Positions 41,202 through 51,441 of a DNA stretch of 64,000 nucleotides are shown here, in pieces. Location of the stretch: the NCBI GenBank assembly GCA_012656075.1, contig JAAKBF010000092.1:186001-250000 (forward strand), in the 5' to 3' direction. Each line of letters begins with the position of its first letter. Within the stretch, counting starts at the first letter, position 1. The DNA comes from Phytophthora hibernalis. Lineage: Eukaryota > Oomycota > Peronosporomycetes > Peronosporales > Peronosporaceae. The notes under the pieces were generated by a model that saw nothing but the letters and a program-made list of their open reading frames with translations, ran no database searches and was not told where the DNA came from. A program made the translations under genes and the position numbers.

Positions 41202-42040
41202 AAGCTTGGGTGGGTTTATGAGAATCCTAACAGCCGATGGGCCTGCCCGGCGCTACCAGTGCGGAAGCCGGACATCAACGAGTTCCGACAGACAGCGGAT
41301 TACAAGCCTGCGAATATACAGATCGAGGGCATTGTAGGCTTGATGCCAAATCGCAAGTTGACTTGGAGCTGGCGCAAGGTTGTGAAGTTTCCGGGTTGTT
41401 CGACTTCATCAAAGGGTACTGGCAGATCGCAGTTGACGAAGCCTGTCAAGAAATACTCTTCTACATGACAAACCGACAGATTTACACCCCTCGTCGTGTG
41501 CCGCAAGGGTGCTGCGACGCAGCTCTGTTTTTCCAATCGACAATTGATAAGTGTCTTCAGGAGCTAATCTATAAGAACCTCTTGGTTTGGATTGACGACC
41601 TGCAACCCACGCTGTCGACGTGCAGACACATCTAGCCAAGTTTGAAAAACTGTTTGAACTACTCGACTTCTTCGGCTTCAAGCTGAGTGTGGCGAAGTCG
41701 AGCCTGTACGAACCCAAAGTTAAGTGGTGCGGCAAGATAATAACCGGTCAGGGTGTGAGTCACGACCCCGAGTGAATCAAAGCGCTCACTTCACTACCAT
41801 ATCCGATGAACGCTGGGGAGTTACAACAGTTTCTCTGTGCGGCAAATTGGATGAGGTAGAGTGTGGTTGATTTTTTCAGGTCGGCACAACCATTACAAGA
41901 ACGGTTGGATTCGACACTTGCGACGGCATCGCGGTGAACGAAGCGAGTAGCTTAGCGCATCGAACTGGAGTTTAGTGACGACGAACGAAACGCTTTTGAT
42001 CAGCTCAAAGATAAGCTGATACTCTGTCAGCTTAGCATTC
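41202..42040 (+). pseudogene. gypsy reverse transcriptase, right-arm copy
   Basis: Frames 41259-41468 and 41237-41635 together give RKPDINEFRQTADYKPANIQ, ELAQGCEVSGLFDFIKGYWQ (motif A with Asp), YTPRRVPQGCCDAALFFQST (motif B) and LVWIDDL (motif C; WIDD in place of the usual YxDD). After a frameshift near 41615 the thumb reads HLAKFEKLFELLDFFGFKLS and VKWCGKIITGQGVSHDPE, with later stops, up to the RNase H. The enzyme copies element RNA to DNA in cytoplasmic particles; this copy is inactive. Confidence 0.8.
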
Positions 42041-42055
42041 CCGCAACCGGACGCA

Positions 42056-42721
42056 GTGATGTGTTTGAGCACGGATGCCTCTAACGTAGGATGTGGCATA
42101 ATTGTCAGCCAGGTTCGATCGTGGCAGAAAGGAAAACCGGTCACGGAGAAGCAGCATGAACTTCTCGTGTGCATGAGTGGCACATTCACTGGTTCGAAAC
42201 GGAACTGGAGCGTGATCGAGGAAGAAGAGTACCCGATTATCTGTGCATGTGACCAGCTCAGCCATTTGCTCTGTCGACCTCAGGGCTTCAGATTATGTTG
42301 CGATCACCGCAATATGATCTATGTCTTTGCGTCAGGCAAGGAAGTAAATAATCACATCAGAGACAAGCTTCTGCGTTGGGCAGTGATGCTGATGGAGTAC
42401 AGCTACCACATTGAGCACATTGAGGGACCGAACAACGGTTGGGCAGATATGATATCCCGGTGGGCTGACAATCACAGCGATACTGTCGAATTGCGAGTAA
42501 TGGTGCTTCGTAAACGAGGGCGTAGGGAGGAAGAAAGAACCCAGCATTCAAATAACAAGCGTCAGCGAGGGGAGGTAGATAGGTCCCCAATAGAACACGA
42601 CGAAGAGAGGAGAAAGACAGAGCAAAGCACGTGGTGTAGAATGCACGTACTATGCACGAACTCGGCGGACGCCGCCAGGAGAGGGGCGATTCGGCCTTTT
42701 GTCGACCCAAACTTTACATGA
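42056..42721 (+). pseudogene. gypsy RNase H with basic tail, right-arm copy
   Basis: 221-residue frame. STDASNVGCGIIVSQ carries the first Asp, EEEEYPIICACDQLSHLL the Glu helix, RLCCDHRNMIYVF the second Asp region, and GPNNGWADMISRWADNH the final Asp. The tail is arginine-rich (RKRGRREEERTQHSNNKRQR). It is the longest intact stretch of this element. It links to integrase in the polyprotein. Confidence 0.82.
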
Positions 42722-42739
42722 CCAACACTTGAGGAGATC

Positions 42740-43435
42740 GTGGGTGTCCAGGAACGATACTTGAACACCGTGGCCAGCAACTTCCTTGCCAAAGGACAGG
42801 GATGGTATCATAATGAGAGACTGTGGATTCCGACAGATGCGGCTGATTTGTTACAGGGAGTGATAATTGTTGCTCACTACGGCGCACAAGACCACCGAGG
42901 CCGCGCTGCAATGATGGAGAAGCTTCAACGACATTTCTTTGTGGACCAACTATGAGCGAAAGTAGACAAGTTTCTCAGGGCATCCCTCCTCTGTCAACAT
43001 GTCAAGGGTGGCAAGGTGGTGCAGCGGCCATGGGGTGATACATTCCGGTGTCATGAACGCAACGGAGCCCTGCACTGGGATTTTCTTTCGGTGGGTGAAT
43101 CATTCGGCAGCGACAAGTACCTACTGGTGATGAAAGACGATTCAACCCACTATTGCAAACTGGTTCTGTGTGCTTCACCTACAAGTGCAGTAGCAGTCGA
43201 CGCAATATTAAATTGGCATAGTAGGTTTGGAATCCCGCCGATTTGGATAGGTAATCAAGGTAGTCATTTCAAGAACGAAGTGGTAGCGGATGTATACAAG
43301 AGACTTCGGTGCGAACAGAGATCCACAGTGGTGTACAGCCCGTGGATAAATGGCAGCATCGAGCGTCTCAATCGTGACGTGATCCAAGTACTCGGAGTGA
43401 TGTGCCGGGAGTATAAGAAGGACATCCGTGATTGA
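42740..43435 (+). pseudogene. gypsy integrase, right-arm copy
   Basis: Frame 42740-42955 supplies the N-terminal zinc-binding part (HYGAQDHRGRAAMMEKLQRH); a stop follows at 42955. Cys residues appear in LLCQHVKGG just after, read through the stop. Frame 43016-43435 supplies the catalytic core: HWDFLSVGESFGSDKYLLVM (first Asp), IPPIWIGNQGSHFKNEVVAD (second Asp replaced by Asn in GNQGSHF), and WINGSIERLNRDVI (Glu). The change of the DxGxxF Asp to Asn would by itself abolish strand transfer. Confidence 0.82.
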
Positions 43436-43499
43436 ACCCTGTTTGTATTGCTGCTCAGAGCTAGCATAAACCATATGCCACTGCCATCGCTGGGTAACA

Positions 43500-44336
43500 A
43501 AGCACCCGTAGATCTTTTCTGTGCGCTACCTCTACCAAGCCCTCTCGCTTTCTTTGTCGATTCGGAGTAGAAGAAGGGGGCAGATTGAGAGCAAAGTCAC
43601 AGAGTTGAAGAAAAACGTCCTTCTCATGCATAGAGAAGCAGATGCTGAGCGTGAACGACAAACACGGCGCTACATGAGAGGCAAAAATGGCGCGAGACGG
43701 GCCAATTTCAGCGTCGGGGACTTCGTGCCAAGGTTTAGAGTGTACCAAAAGCACCAGGACAAGTTGCTGGTCACATGGATTGGTCCATATCCGATTGTGA
43801 GAGCGGACGTGCACTCATTTGGCATCCGACACCTAGTGACGGGTGCAGATACAGAGCGTCCAGGCTCAAGTACTATGCTGACGAGGTCTACGAGGTGACT
43901 GAGGAAGTCATAGAACACATAGCATCCCAGGGGTTGTGCTGGCAGTTGTCCAGCTTTACCCTTTCACTACCAGACAAAAATGAGGACCACAGCGGACCTC
44001 TAACATCCTCTTACAATTTTCCTATTGGTCAAAAGTCCAATATGGAGTCGACACGGACTGGACACGCATGGCTTATGGGACCGCTGCGGACCCCTACGAA
44101 CACATCACCAGAATGTTGGCAGATAATCACGGCAAAACATATCAGTTTCACAATGAATCGCTTAGAGGTCCGCTGCGGGCCTCTAAAAATTCTATGGTAG
44201 TGAAAGTGTTAAGGAGCACCGGTGGAGCCACAGTCGGAAGGGCTACAAAATCCTGGTGTCGTGGAAAGTCCTAGAGCCAATCGAGGACTCGTGGGGGCCC
44301 TACAGTCGTTGTGGAAAGACATTCCAGTCATGATCC
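43500..44336 (+). pseudogene. gypsy integrase C-terminus with chromodomain
   Basis: Pieces in three frames: VGDFVPRFRVYQKHQDKLLV (GPY-like/SH3 part) near 43715, ASRLKYYADEVYEVTEEVIE near 43865, and a chromodomain at 44230-44320 reading KILVSWKVLEPIEDSWGPYS with the two aromatic positions expected in such domains. Chromodomain integrases steer insertion to marked chromatin. All of this is absent from the left arm because of the 958-bp deletion (43385-44342). Confidence 0.7.
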
Positions 44337-44558
44337 GAGAGCATGTATTGTCCCCGTCATAATAGTTGATCCAAACGTTTAGCGCATAAAATGACTGGGA
44401 TAACTTGACAAAACCATATACGATAGTTAGATATAGTGTGAAAGAGACGCGTTAGATTCCGAATCTGACATCCGTTTTGGCTAATTCGCAGTAGTTTTTG
44501 ACATAGGCAAGGTCGAACAAAGGGTTTCCGTGCTCTTTAGTTTGGGGAAAGGGTTCTA

Positions 44559-46137
44559 CACTCCCGGACAGAATATTACGGCCACCGACATTTTTGCTAT
44601 AACTTTTTCTACTGGGAGTTGAGGCTTGCTGTTTAGATATGTGCTGTAGGCACCCTAGTGAAGCATAGTTACGATTAGAAGTTTGCGAAGTTCGAGCTGC
44701 GAGGGAGGCTCCCATACAAAAAACATTTGTGGACCTGGACACAATATACGGCCAACCAGACCCATACAAAAATTAAGTCAAACGTCATGAAAAGATTGTG
44801 TAATTTGCTATTAGTAGTGCGTTGTGTTGCCCTGCTTGGAGATGACTTCGATGCAGCGTCTTGGCATCGAGTCTATGAGCTTGCGCAAGTAAGTAACGTC
44901 AACAGCCTCCCACGCCGCATAAATAGCCGCTGTCAGTTCCGCAACGCTGTCGTACTGCTTGCCATTATGATAGACGATCTGAGCCATCATGGCCCACACG
45001 TTCTCGATTGGGTTCAAGTCCGGAGAGCGGGCAGGCCAGTCGAGAACGCGGATGCCTTCCTCCTCAAAGAATGTGGTCGTGAACTTGGAGCGGTGGATAG
45101 ACGCGTTGTCTTGCTGGTAGATGTAGTCCACGCCATGATGGAGGTGCGCGAACGGGAGCATGTACTCCGACACTGTGTACACGTAGTGCTCGGACGCCTG
45201 TCGCCCTTGGAGAACTGCGAGCTTCGACTTTCCGGCTGCACTAAAGCTCCCCAAATCATTACAGACCCCCACCATTCTGCCGTCGCACAGTCTGTCTGGT
45301 AGGCCGCGGTATGTCACGCCAGTAATGGCGAAGACCATCTGGCCCATCGAGATTGAATTTCTTCTCGTCAGAGAAGACGATTGTGGGCCACATGTCAGGC
45401 TGTACAATCATCCGCTTGGCCCAATCCAAACGAGCTAGCTTGTGCTGCTTGGTCAGGGGAGGGTGTTGTCCATCTTGGCGTAATCCAGCCAGTCAACGCC
45501 AGCCAGAAGACGGCGGATCGTTCGAGCCGTGCACGAGCACGAAAGCTCCTCCTTCAGACGCGTGGAGCTGTAGTCTCCGGTGGAAGCCTTGCGCACGATG
45601 CGGCGTGTCTGCCGTTTGGTTAGCGACGGCTTCCGGCCTGCTGTACGACGCCGCGTCGAGCCTGTCTTCAGAGCTCTCTGCACGCAGTCCCTTGAGCGCT
45701 TCGTCTTCTCGGCAATAGCTCGGATGCTGAAGCCACCCTCGCTCAGTCCTTGGATCCGTCCGCGCTCCGCCTCGGTCAGCGATGGTCCTCTGCCCATCCG
45801 GTTGGGGAATGACAGTGAGAGCACAAGGTGGTCGAGCAGGGAGCGGCAACAGCTTGCCAGTGGACTGGTGGTTCTGAGAGCATTTACTTTACGACACAAT
45901 CTTTTCATGACGTTTGACTTAATTTTTGTATGGGTCTGGCTGGCCGTATATTGTGTCCAGGTCCACAAATGTTTTTTGTATGGGAGCCTCCCTCGCAGCT
46001 CGAACTTCGCAAACTTCTAATCGTAACTATGCTTCACTAGGGTGCCTACAGCACATATCTAAACAGCAAGCCTCAACTCCCAGTAGAAAAAAGTTATAGC
46101 AAAAATGTCGGTGGCCGTAATATTCTGTCCGGGAGTG
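44559..46137 (-). mobile_element. Tc1/mariner element with long TIRs, 1579 bp
   Basis: Flanked by TA at 44557-44558 and 46138-46139. The ends CACTCCCGGACAGAATATTA.. and their inverse at 46137 continue as inverted repeats for about 235 bp, with few differences (for example CTTTTTCTAC against TTTTTTCTAC). The transposase lies on minus between them. The left arm of the big inverted repeat has the unoccupied TA site (CCCGAATAGAACCC at 2671-2684), which proves the ends. Confidence 0.93.
44811..45797 (-). pseudogene. Tc1/mariner transposase (HTH plus DDE_3), frameshifted
   Basis: ATG 45797 starts MGRGPSLTEAERGRIQGLSE, a helix-turn-helix with GFSIRAIAEKTKRSRDCVQR and a second HTH (GRKPSLTKRQTRRIVRKAST). 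The catalytic domain follows, with a SDEKKFNLDGPDG-like box near 45370 (first Asp), MIWGA near 45259, YIYQQDNASIHRSKFTTTFF (second Asp) and WPARSPDLNPIENVWAMM (third acidic residue, Glu in NPIEN). About 330 residues in all, normal for the family. Frames 45968-45453, 45407-44811 and 45259-45014 show at least two frameshifts, near 45440 and 45300-45260. Otherwise well preserved, so the insertion is fairly young. Confidence 0.88.
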
Positions 46138-46260
46138 TATTAGGGTTAATTGCAATAGTCGTAAAATACGAAGTTCGGATTGGTTGAGAGACCAAAACAC
46201 ACGGAGAAGATACGTGTTTTTCGCCTAGAGCCAGATTTTTGGAGACATCGGACCAAAAAT

Positions 46261-47036
46261 GGCCTTAAACCATAACGGCTCGTACTTACTACAACATATT
46301 AAGTATTCGAGTCATTTGTGCGTTATCTCTTGACGTGGGTAATCAAATCACAAATCAATTTATTGATTATTAACGGAAACTGGTAGATATTGATAAGTTG
46401 CCTCGAGTGGCTAGGGCCCGCGCCACTGGGGGCCTTCAGAAAATGACGAAAATTCCGATTCTGTAGCAAATTGAGAGCAATATTGCGATCAACTAGCCCT
46501 CCATTTGTGTCTGAATTTGCAAGTGGGCCGAAATGAAATCTACGCGTATATCACACAAATATACCAGTAGCTTGAGCAAAGTGTTGGCTCTGACGATTCT
46601 TGTTGAGCGGATCGACGTGCAGCCGGTGGCCACGGCTAAAGCGGCAGCACGGTGTATCGCCGCAGGAGCTCTTGATGCTGCTTGTTCTCAGAAGCAGCAT
46701 CATGGAACGTAATTACCTCACTGTATTGTATAAAGTCTACAGGACCCGGCCGAGAAGAATTTTGGCAGCGGCTCTACGAAGGATGACACCCAGGCAACTT
46801 TGTGTTCGCTGTCTCCCTACCCCCGGCTTCGTTTGAGGCCAAGTTCTACCAGGTCAAGTGGTGACTCGGTCAGCGTGAAAACTACGCTTGTTGCATGCAG
46901 TGTTAGGTTGAGTTCCCTGTTTGAGATTTTCATTTTCGGAAGGCCCCACTGCTGTAGGCAGTGTGCGCGCGCGAAACCAATGCCTTCTTGGCCCCACGAC
47001 ACTTGGTGGGTGCCTGCGTGGTCCTTTTTGCTTGTC
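46261..47036. other. no convincing gene between mariner and gypsy element 2
   Basis: Short frames on both strands. A run of alanine-rich codons near 46610-46680 (VERIDVQPVATAKAAARCIA) is the only protein-like phrase. A minus frame ending near 46920 may be the continuation of the frame at 51622-51860 across the gypsy insertion (see findings). Confidence 0.35.
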
Positions 47037-47040
47037 CGCG

Positions 47041-47221
47041 TGCCAAGCCGCGTTTGAGTTCGTCTGATCAAATTGAGAACTGGGATTGAAAGTGAGCATG
47101 GCATCTAGTCTGCTAGCCTTGAAGCGCACCCAGTGCGGAGGGGCGACTGAACCTAGGTTGATGGTATGTAGCTATGACGTTCGAGACAGGCACTATCGAC
47201 AGAAAGGTAGAAAGCTTGTCA
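47041..47221 (-). repeat. 3' LTR of gypsy element 2 (181 bp)
   Basis: On minus it runs TGACAAGCTTTCTACC ... GCGGCTTGGCA. Compared with the 5' LTR it has several substitutions and small indels, including an 11-bp gap near 47190 (GGCGATCACGTC is present only in the 5' LTR), so the insertion is not recent. Confidence 0.88.
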
Positions 47222-47255
47222 TTCTCCCTCATGCCAGGCTGATGAAATGCAGGTT

Positions 47256-48180
47256 TCAGCAAGGGAAGATCAGGCGGATGTTAGTCCGGTACTCGGTGCT
47301 GCCAGTGTCCAGCCGCATAGTTCCGTTGTCGTAAACATCTTTGATGATGTACGGGCCCGTGGACACAGGATCGGTTTTCTTCCGTTCGTGAGCTGGAATT
47401 CGTAGCATCACTTGGTCACCGACCTTGTAAAAATGCTGTAGTTGTTTTAGATTTTCGCGTTCGTTCTCTTGGAGAATTGCCATGAAGCGCTGTTTTGAAA
47501 GGAAACTCCAGTTGGCAAAATGCAGTTGCCTCGTTATCATGTCTTCGTCAAAGAGTTGTTGTGCCGGCGATGCACGCAACACTGGGTGGTAACTGGCTCT
47601 GATCGCGTACGTGGCGTAGTCCAGTGCTACATCCAGTTCATCCTGCAGGTCAAATCGAACGCGTGAAATGTTCATTATCTCGAGGTGCACTCTTTCCAGA
47701 TAGCATTTGCTTGAGGGTTTTTTGCAGTGATGATTTTGCTCTTGATTGCAAGTGATGTGAGCAGCTCTTGAAATTCCTCGCCTGTAAACTCTGTACCGAG
47801 ATCGTGCACCACCTGCTTGGGCCGAGGATAGCGGCAAAGCCATACTTGCTCGAAACTGATGACGGTCGCTCGTGAAGTCTTACCCTTCTGAATGATAACA
47901 TCTCCAACCACCGAAACTGCTGCTCAATCGCTGTAAGGCAATAGTAGTTATCGGATAGAGGACCCACCAAGTCCACGTGCACAATATCAAACGGACGGTC
48001 ATTGTTCGTCGCCGGTGTTGGTGGAATTAGCCCATGCTGTTGTTTACCACCGTGCAGTTTCGCACGTTTGCACGGGATGCATTTCTTCACGAATCCTTGC
48101 ACATTTTTCTCCATTCCAGGCCACCAGAAAGGAGGCATCATGTGATACTGCTTTTCAGTAATGTAATCATGTAATCATGG
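47256..48180 (-). pseudogene. integrase of gypsy element 2
   Basis: Minus frames 48141-47650, 47911-47675 and 47843-47256. The zinc-binding part ends with GFVKKCIPCKRAKLHGGKQQ. The core reads DRPFDIVHVDLVGPLSDNYY (first Asp), VVHDLGTEFTGEEFQELLTS (second Asp) and NPQANAIWKE (Glu, with a shift after NAI). The C-terminus has the GPY-type KVGDQVMLRIPAHER and STGPYIIKDVYDNGTMRLD. No chromodomain follows. Two frameshifts are needed. Confidence 0.85.
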
Positions 48181-48257
48181 TAGAGCTCGATGAGGTTGTG
48201 GCGCAGCGACTCACGTTTCTTGTAGTGCAGCAAGGCAGCACCTAACGCAGGCCGAAG

Positions 48258-48372
48258 TGCGTAGTCAGGGTCAGTTTGTTAAGTCTCCAGTCTCGCAATG
48301 AATTATCGCGAGACTGGAGACTCAACAAACTGACCCTGACTACGCACTGGAGACTCGCGATAATTCATTGCA
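48258..48372. repeat. compound foldback inside gypsy element 2
   Basis: Arm 48258-48296 and arm 48308-48346 (39 nt) are inverted copies with one mismatch (A against G), separated by 11 nt. Directly after, 48347-48372 (CTGGAGACTCGCGATAATTC..) is the inverse of the loop plus inner arm. The structure therefore folds twice. It sits between the RNase H and integrase frames, which normally form one polyprotein. Confidence 0.9.
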
Positions 48373-49621
48373 CGTTGGGTCATCGAGCTGGTGGCGCTTC
48401 AGGACAGCGCCATCAATTGTAATTTCTTCTTGCTCTACAGCAGAGAGCTCTTCTTTCGTCACCTGCTGCACGAAGTCATATCGGAGTAGGGAAAAAGCGC
48501 CAGCGCCCACATTTTGTACCCCGGGAACGTATTCGACTGTCAGCCGGTATTCTTCTAGCAAAAGCTTCCATTGCTCCACACGAAGCGACGTCTCCTTTGG
48601 ATACAGCAAGTTTTGTGATCCGTGTGGTTGGTCACAGGAAACCCTAACAGCATAGTGCGATACTCTCGTAGGATATCGACCACGGACAACAGTTCCCATT
48701 CCATAGTCGAATATGTGCGCTGTGTTTCTGTCATTGAGCGTGAAAAACAAGCGAGAATTCGCTTCCTTGAACGATGACGCCACCGATCTGGCGGTCACTG
48801 GCATCGGCGTACACGTGGAACTTGCGGTGATAATCGGGAAATTCAAGCCACACGTTATGAGCTAGAGCGCCTTTAATGTCACGAAAGGCTGCTGCATCTT
48901 CTGGGGTCCAGGTGAACGCGACTTTCTTCGATGTCAGGCGGTTTAATCGTGCTGTCAGCGCAGATTTATTTGGGACCATTTCCCTGTAATAGGAGATCAT
49001 GCCAAGGAACCGACGAAGCTCTTTCTTGTTCTTGGGTTCTGCAATTTGTTGTATGGCTTCGACTATATTGTTTTTTTGTTTGATTCCTGTAGCAGTAAGA
49101 GTGAATCCCAAATAGTCAACTTCTCCACGCAGGATGTGACACTTGCGAGCATTGAGAGTGACATCATACTTCCTGAAGCGCTCGAAAACAATTCGCAGAT
49201 GCTCCAACTGATCTTGTTCGTTCTCGGAGAAAATCAAAACGTCGTCCAAATACACAATCACAAAGAGTAGGGCACCAATTATGCGCTCCATACATACTTG
49301 ATACTCGTCCGGGGCTGTTGAAATGCCCATGGGCAGCCGCTTAAACTGGAATTTCCCAAATGGGAGGCAGAAGGCCGTTGCAGGTCGACTTTCGCGCGAT
49401 AATCTACGCGCAAAATAACCCGTGTTGGCATCGAGGGTTGTCATGCACATAGCTTTGTCAAAACGCAGCAGTATTTCGCGGATTTTGGGAACGAAATACG
49501 GTGATCGACGCAGATATCGGTTCAAACCTCGAAAGTCCACTAGTAAACGAAGCGATCCGTTGGCTTTCACTAGAAAGAAGGCTGGCGCTGCACATTCCGA
49601 GCCATAAATCTGTTCAATCAC
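48340..49621 (-). pseudogene. reverse transcriptase and RNase H of gypsy element 2
   Basis: The 296-residue frame 49621-48731 starts GSECAAPAFFLVKANGSLRL and holds LVDFRGLNRYLRRSPYFVPK, MTTLDANTGYFARRL (motif A Asp), FKRLPMGISTAPDEYQ (motif B), VIVYLDDVLIFSENEQDQLE (YLDD active site), YLGFTLTATGIK and FLGMISYYREMVPNKSALTA (thumb). RNase H begins FHVYADASDRQIGGVIVQ, then shifts frame; frame 48846-48340 continues with VEQWKLLLEEYRLTVEYVPG and QNVGAGAFSLL, where the final Asp (usual AD-x-LSR) is Gly. This RT is almost intact. Confidence 0.88.
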
Positions 49622-50340
49622 GTCGAGCTCCAGAAGTTTTTGAATTTCTCTGCGGGCTGATTCTTCTTGACTCCTGGAAACTGAGTATGGTTTGACATGG
49701 GTAGGCCGAAAGTCCGCACGCAGAGGCAGGATACAATCATCGAGGCGGATCCTGCCGAGACGTCGATGTATTCTTCAAGAAGCTTCATGTAGCAATGTTT
49801 CCGGGCTTCATCGACGGGTTGGGGCATCAGATCCGTGGGCGAAATCGTATCGTCTTCACCCGAAATCACTTCATCTACAACCACATCGTCAGCTTCAATG
49901 CACTTGCGTGTAGCAGCAGTGCTTTCACCTATCTCAATCGACATTTCACTGCCATCCCAGAGCACACGGCCGTGCTTGAAGTCCAAGACGATGCCAAGTG
50001 CTGACATAATGTCACGACCAATGACCATGTCGTCTTGAGTAGAAGGAAGAATTTCGAAGCGGTGATTGATGATGGTGTCGCGCTTCAACTTTGGGATCCG
50101 AAAGCGAACCACGAGTGCTCCAGCGCTTCACACAGTTTCTTTTACTAGCTTAAACGAGACACGTGAGTTCTCCATTCTGGTTTTGCTCTGGGCAATTTCA
50201 TCGAAGCTTGAACTCACTATGCTATGTGAGCAACCACTATCCAAAAGAGCTTGGTAGCATGATTTTCCGTGCTCCAGCTTAATCATTGCGCGCATTGAAC
50301 GTTGTACAGCTTTTGGAGTATCCTGCAGCCGGACAAACAT
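49622..50340 (-). pseudogene. protease region of gypsy element 2
   Basis: Frame 50340-50128 holds the retropepsin active site SCYQALLDSGCSHSIVSSSF (Asp-Ser-Gly) after MIKLEHGK. A stop at 50128 separates it from frame 50112-49618, which gives FRIPKLKRDTIINHRFEILP, then DMVIGRDIMSALGIVLDFKH, the C-terminal hydrophobic-Gly-Arg-Asp box of these proteases. The protease cuts Gag-Pol. The remainder is a linker into RT. Confidence 0.82.
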
Positions 50341-51382
50341 ATATTCTTCGTCGCTTGAGATGTCATTGCGCTGGCCACGCTACTCCACGAACGTCTGCTG
50401 GTTGCGTCGTCCTGCACCACGACCACCACGACCACTTGTGCCAGTTCCCCGTTGAAGATCGACTTGTTGGTGCTCTTCGTGTTGATTCTGACCTTGCAGC
50501 GAGCGGCATTCTTGCATGGATGAGTTGTCGTGCGATGAAAAGTACAGTACTTGGTGCTGCCACTCGGATTATGATTGCCGTTGCCACGGCCTTGGTTTCG
50601 TTGCTGCTGACGCGAGTTGTTGTTGTTGTTGCGGATGTTGGGTCCGTTGAAGCCGCCACATCGTCCGCGTCCACGTCCTTGCCCACGGTTGCCACCAGGG
50701 CGATTGTTGGTGTTGTTGTTGTCCTGACTGCGTGTTCTTCTTTGCAGCCGTTGCACTCCGAGCTCTTATCGCTCAAAGTTGGCACAAGTGACGCAATAGT
50801 CAGATAAGATTGTCCACTTGAATCATACTTGTTTTGCCACTCAAAAGGCAAACCACGCTTAAAAAGCCTGCACAGCCCGTCTTTGGCGAGAGGTGTGCCG
50901 TCATTCATTCCAGCGACAACGTGTTCCATCCTGACTAGTGTACAAAATCGCTTGCTGTACTCCGCGAGAGTTTCATTGCGGGTTTTCCTCATTTCCCACA
51001 GTTCTTCTTGAATCTTTTCTGCATAGTCGACGGCCATCACTACAATTGACGCCTTGTATAGTGCGTGGTTGAACTCCTTGTCGTCCATGCGCACATCGTC
51101 ATCTTCGGATGTCAGCTGATGTTCGAACTCATCGAGGAGGTCGCCTTCGAGCAGGACACATGCGTTGCAGAATTTGTCTTCAGCTCCCCATTCTTTCATC
51201 TTGGCAAGCTGGTTGAAGTGGTAGATCCACTCACGGAGCTTCTTGGGGCCTCTGTCCGTAAACTTGGTCATCTTCTTCGATACTACTTCGTCTTGAATGC
51301 CCTTCTCCATGTCGACATGCTTGACTGTGATGGCGTAAGTCAGGTAGCACTCCTTGTCATCCTTGTGCTTGGAGCGTTCCAT
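50341..51382 (-). pseudogene. gag of gypsy element 2
   Basis: ATG 51382 (MERSKHKDDKECYLTYAITV). Capsid-like core: REWIYHFNQLAKMKEWGAED and LWEMRKTRNETLAEYSKRFC (retrotransposon gag signature), LFKRGLPFEWQNKYD. Near 50756 a frameshift moves the reading into the RNA-binding part: an Asn/Gln/Gly/Arg-rich stretch (RPGGNRGQGRGRGRCGGFNG, repeated NNN and QQQ) and a zinc-knuckle variant KYCTFHRTTTHPCKNAARC. Without the shift the frame would run to 50363 in low-complexity Thr/Ala codons, which I take as the wrong frame. Confidence 0.85.
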
Positions 51383-51441
51383 GATTGGCTGTCAGGCCGA
51401 CGGGTGATCCAGGTCGTTGATTGGTTGGAAAATTTTCAAAG

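Larger units (their letters stand above)
35329..44558. repeat. right arm of giant inverted repeat
   Basis: Reverse complement of 2677-10828. This arm is the fuller one: it keeps the 958 bp (43385-44342) missing from the left arm and about 123 bp more of the 42-bp tandem repeat. Its outer part is interrupted by the mariner element at the TA 44557-44558, after which 46138 to about 46200 aligns with left-arm flank 2676 to about 2620 at roughly 87 percent. Coding changes between arms are few, for example N/D after FYD in the pogo frame and A/V before YSPWINGS in integrase. Confidence 0.92.
44343..46200. repeat. probable 3' LTR remnant of the gypsy element, split by mariner
   Basis: TGTATTGTCCCCGTCATAAT follows the chromodomain stop and opens in TG; a related phrase (TGTCCCTGTCATAGTAGTTG read on minus) occurs at 51858-51890 next to another retroelement. 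The stretch continues to about 44558, is cut by mariner, and resumes at 46138. No second copy lies upstream of gag, so the LTR call rests on position and the related phrase only. Confidence 0.4.

Noticed and set aside
2677..44558. Terminal inverted repeats of a Polinton/Maverick or viral genome
   Set aside because: The arms contain only retrotransposon and DNA-transposon remnants, and no DNA polymerase B, packaging ATPase, capsid protein or protease gene is seen in arms or spacer. The size of the repeats also does not fit.
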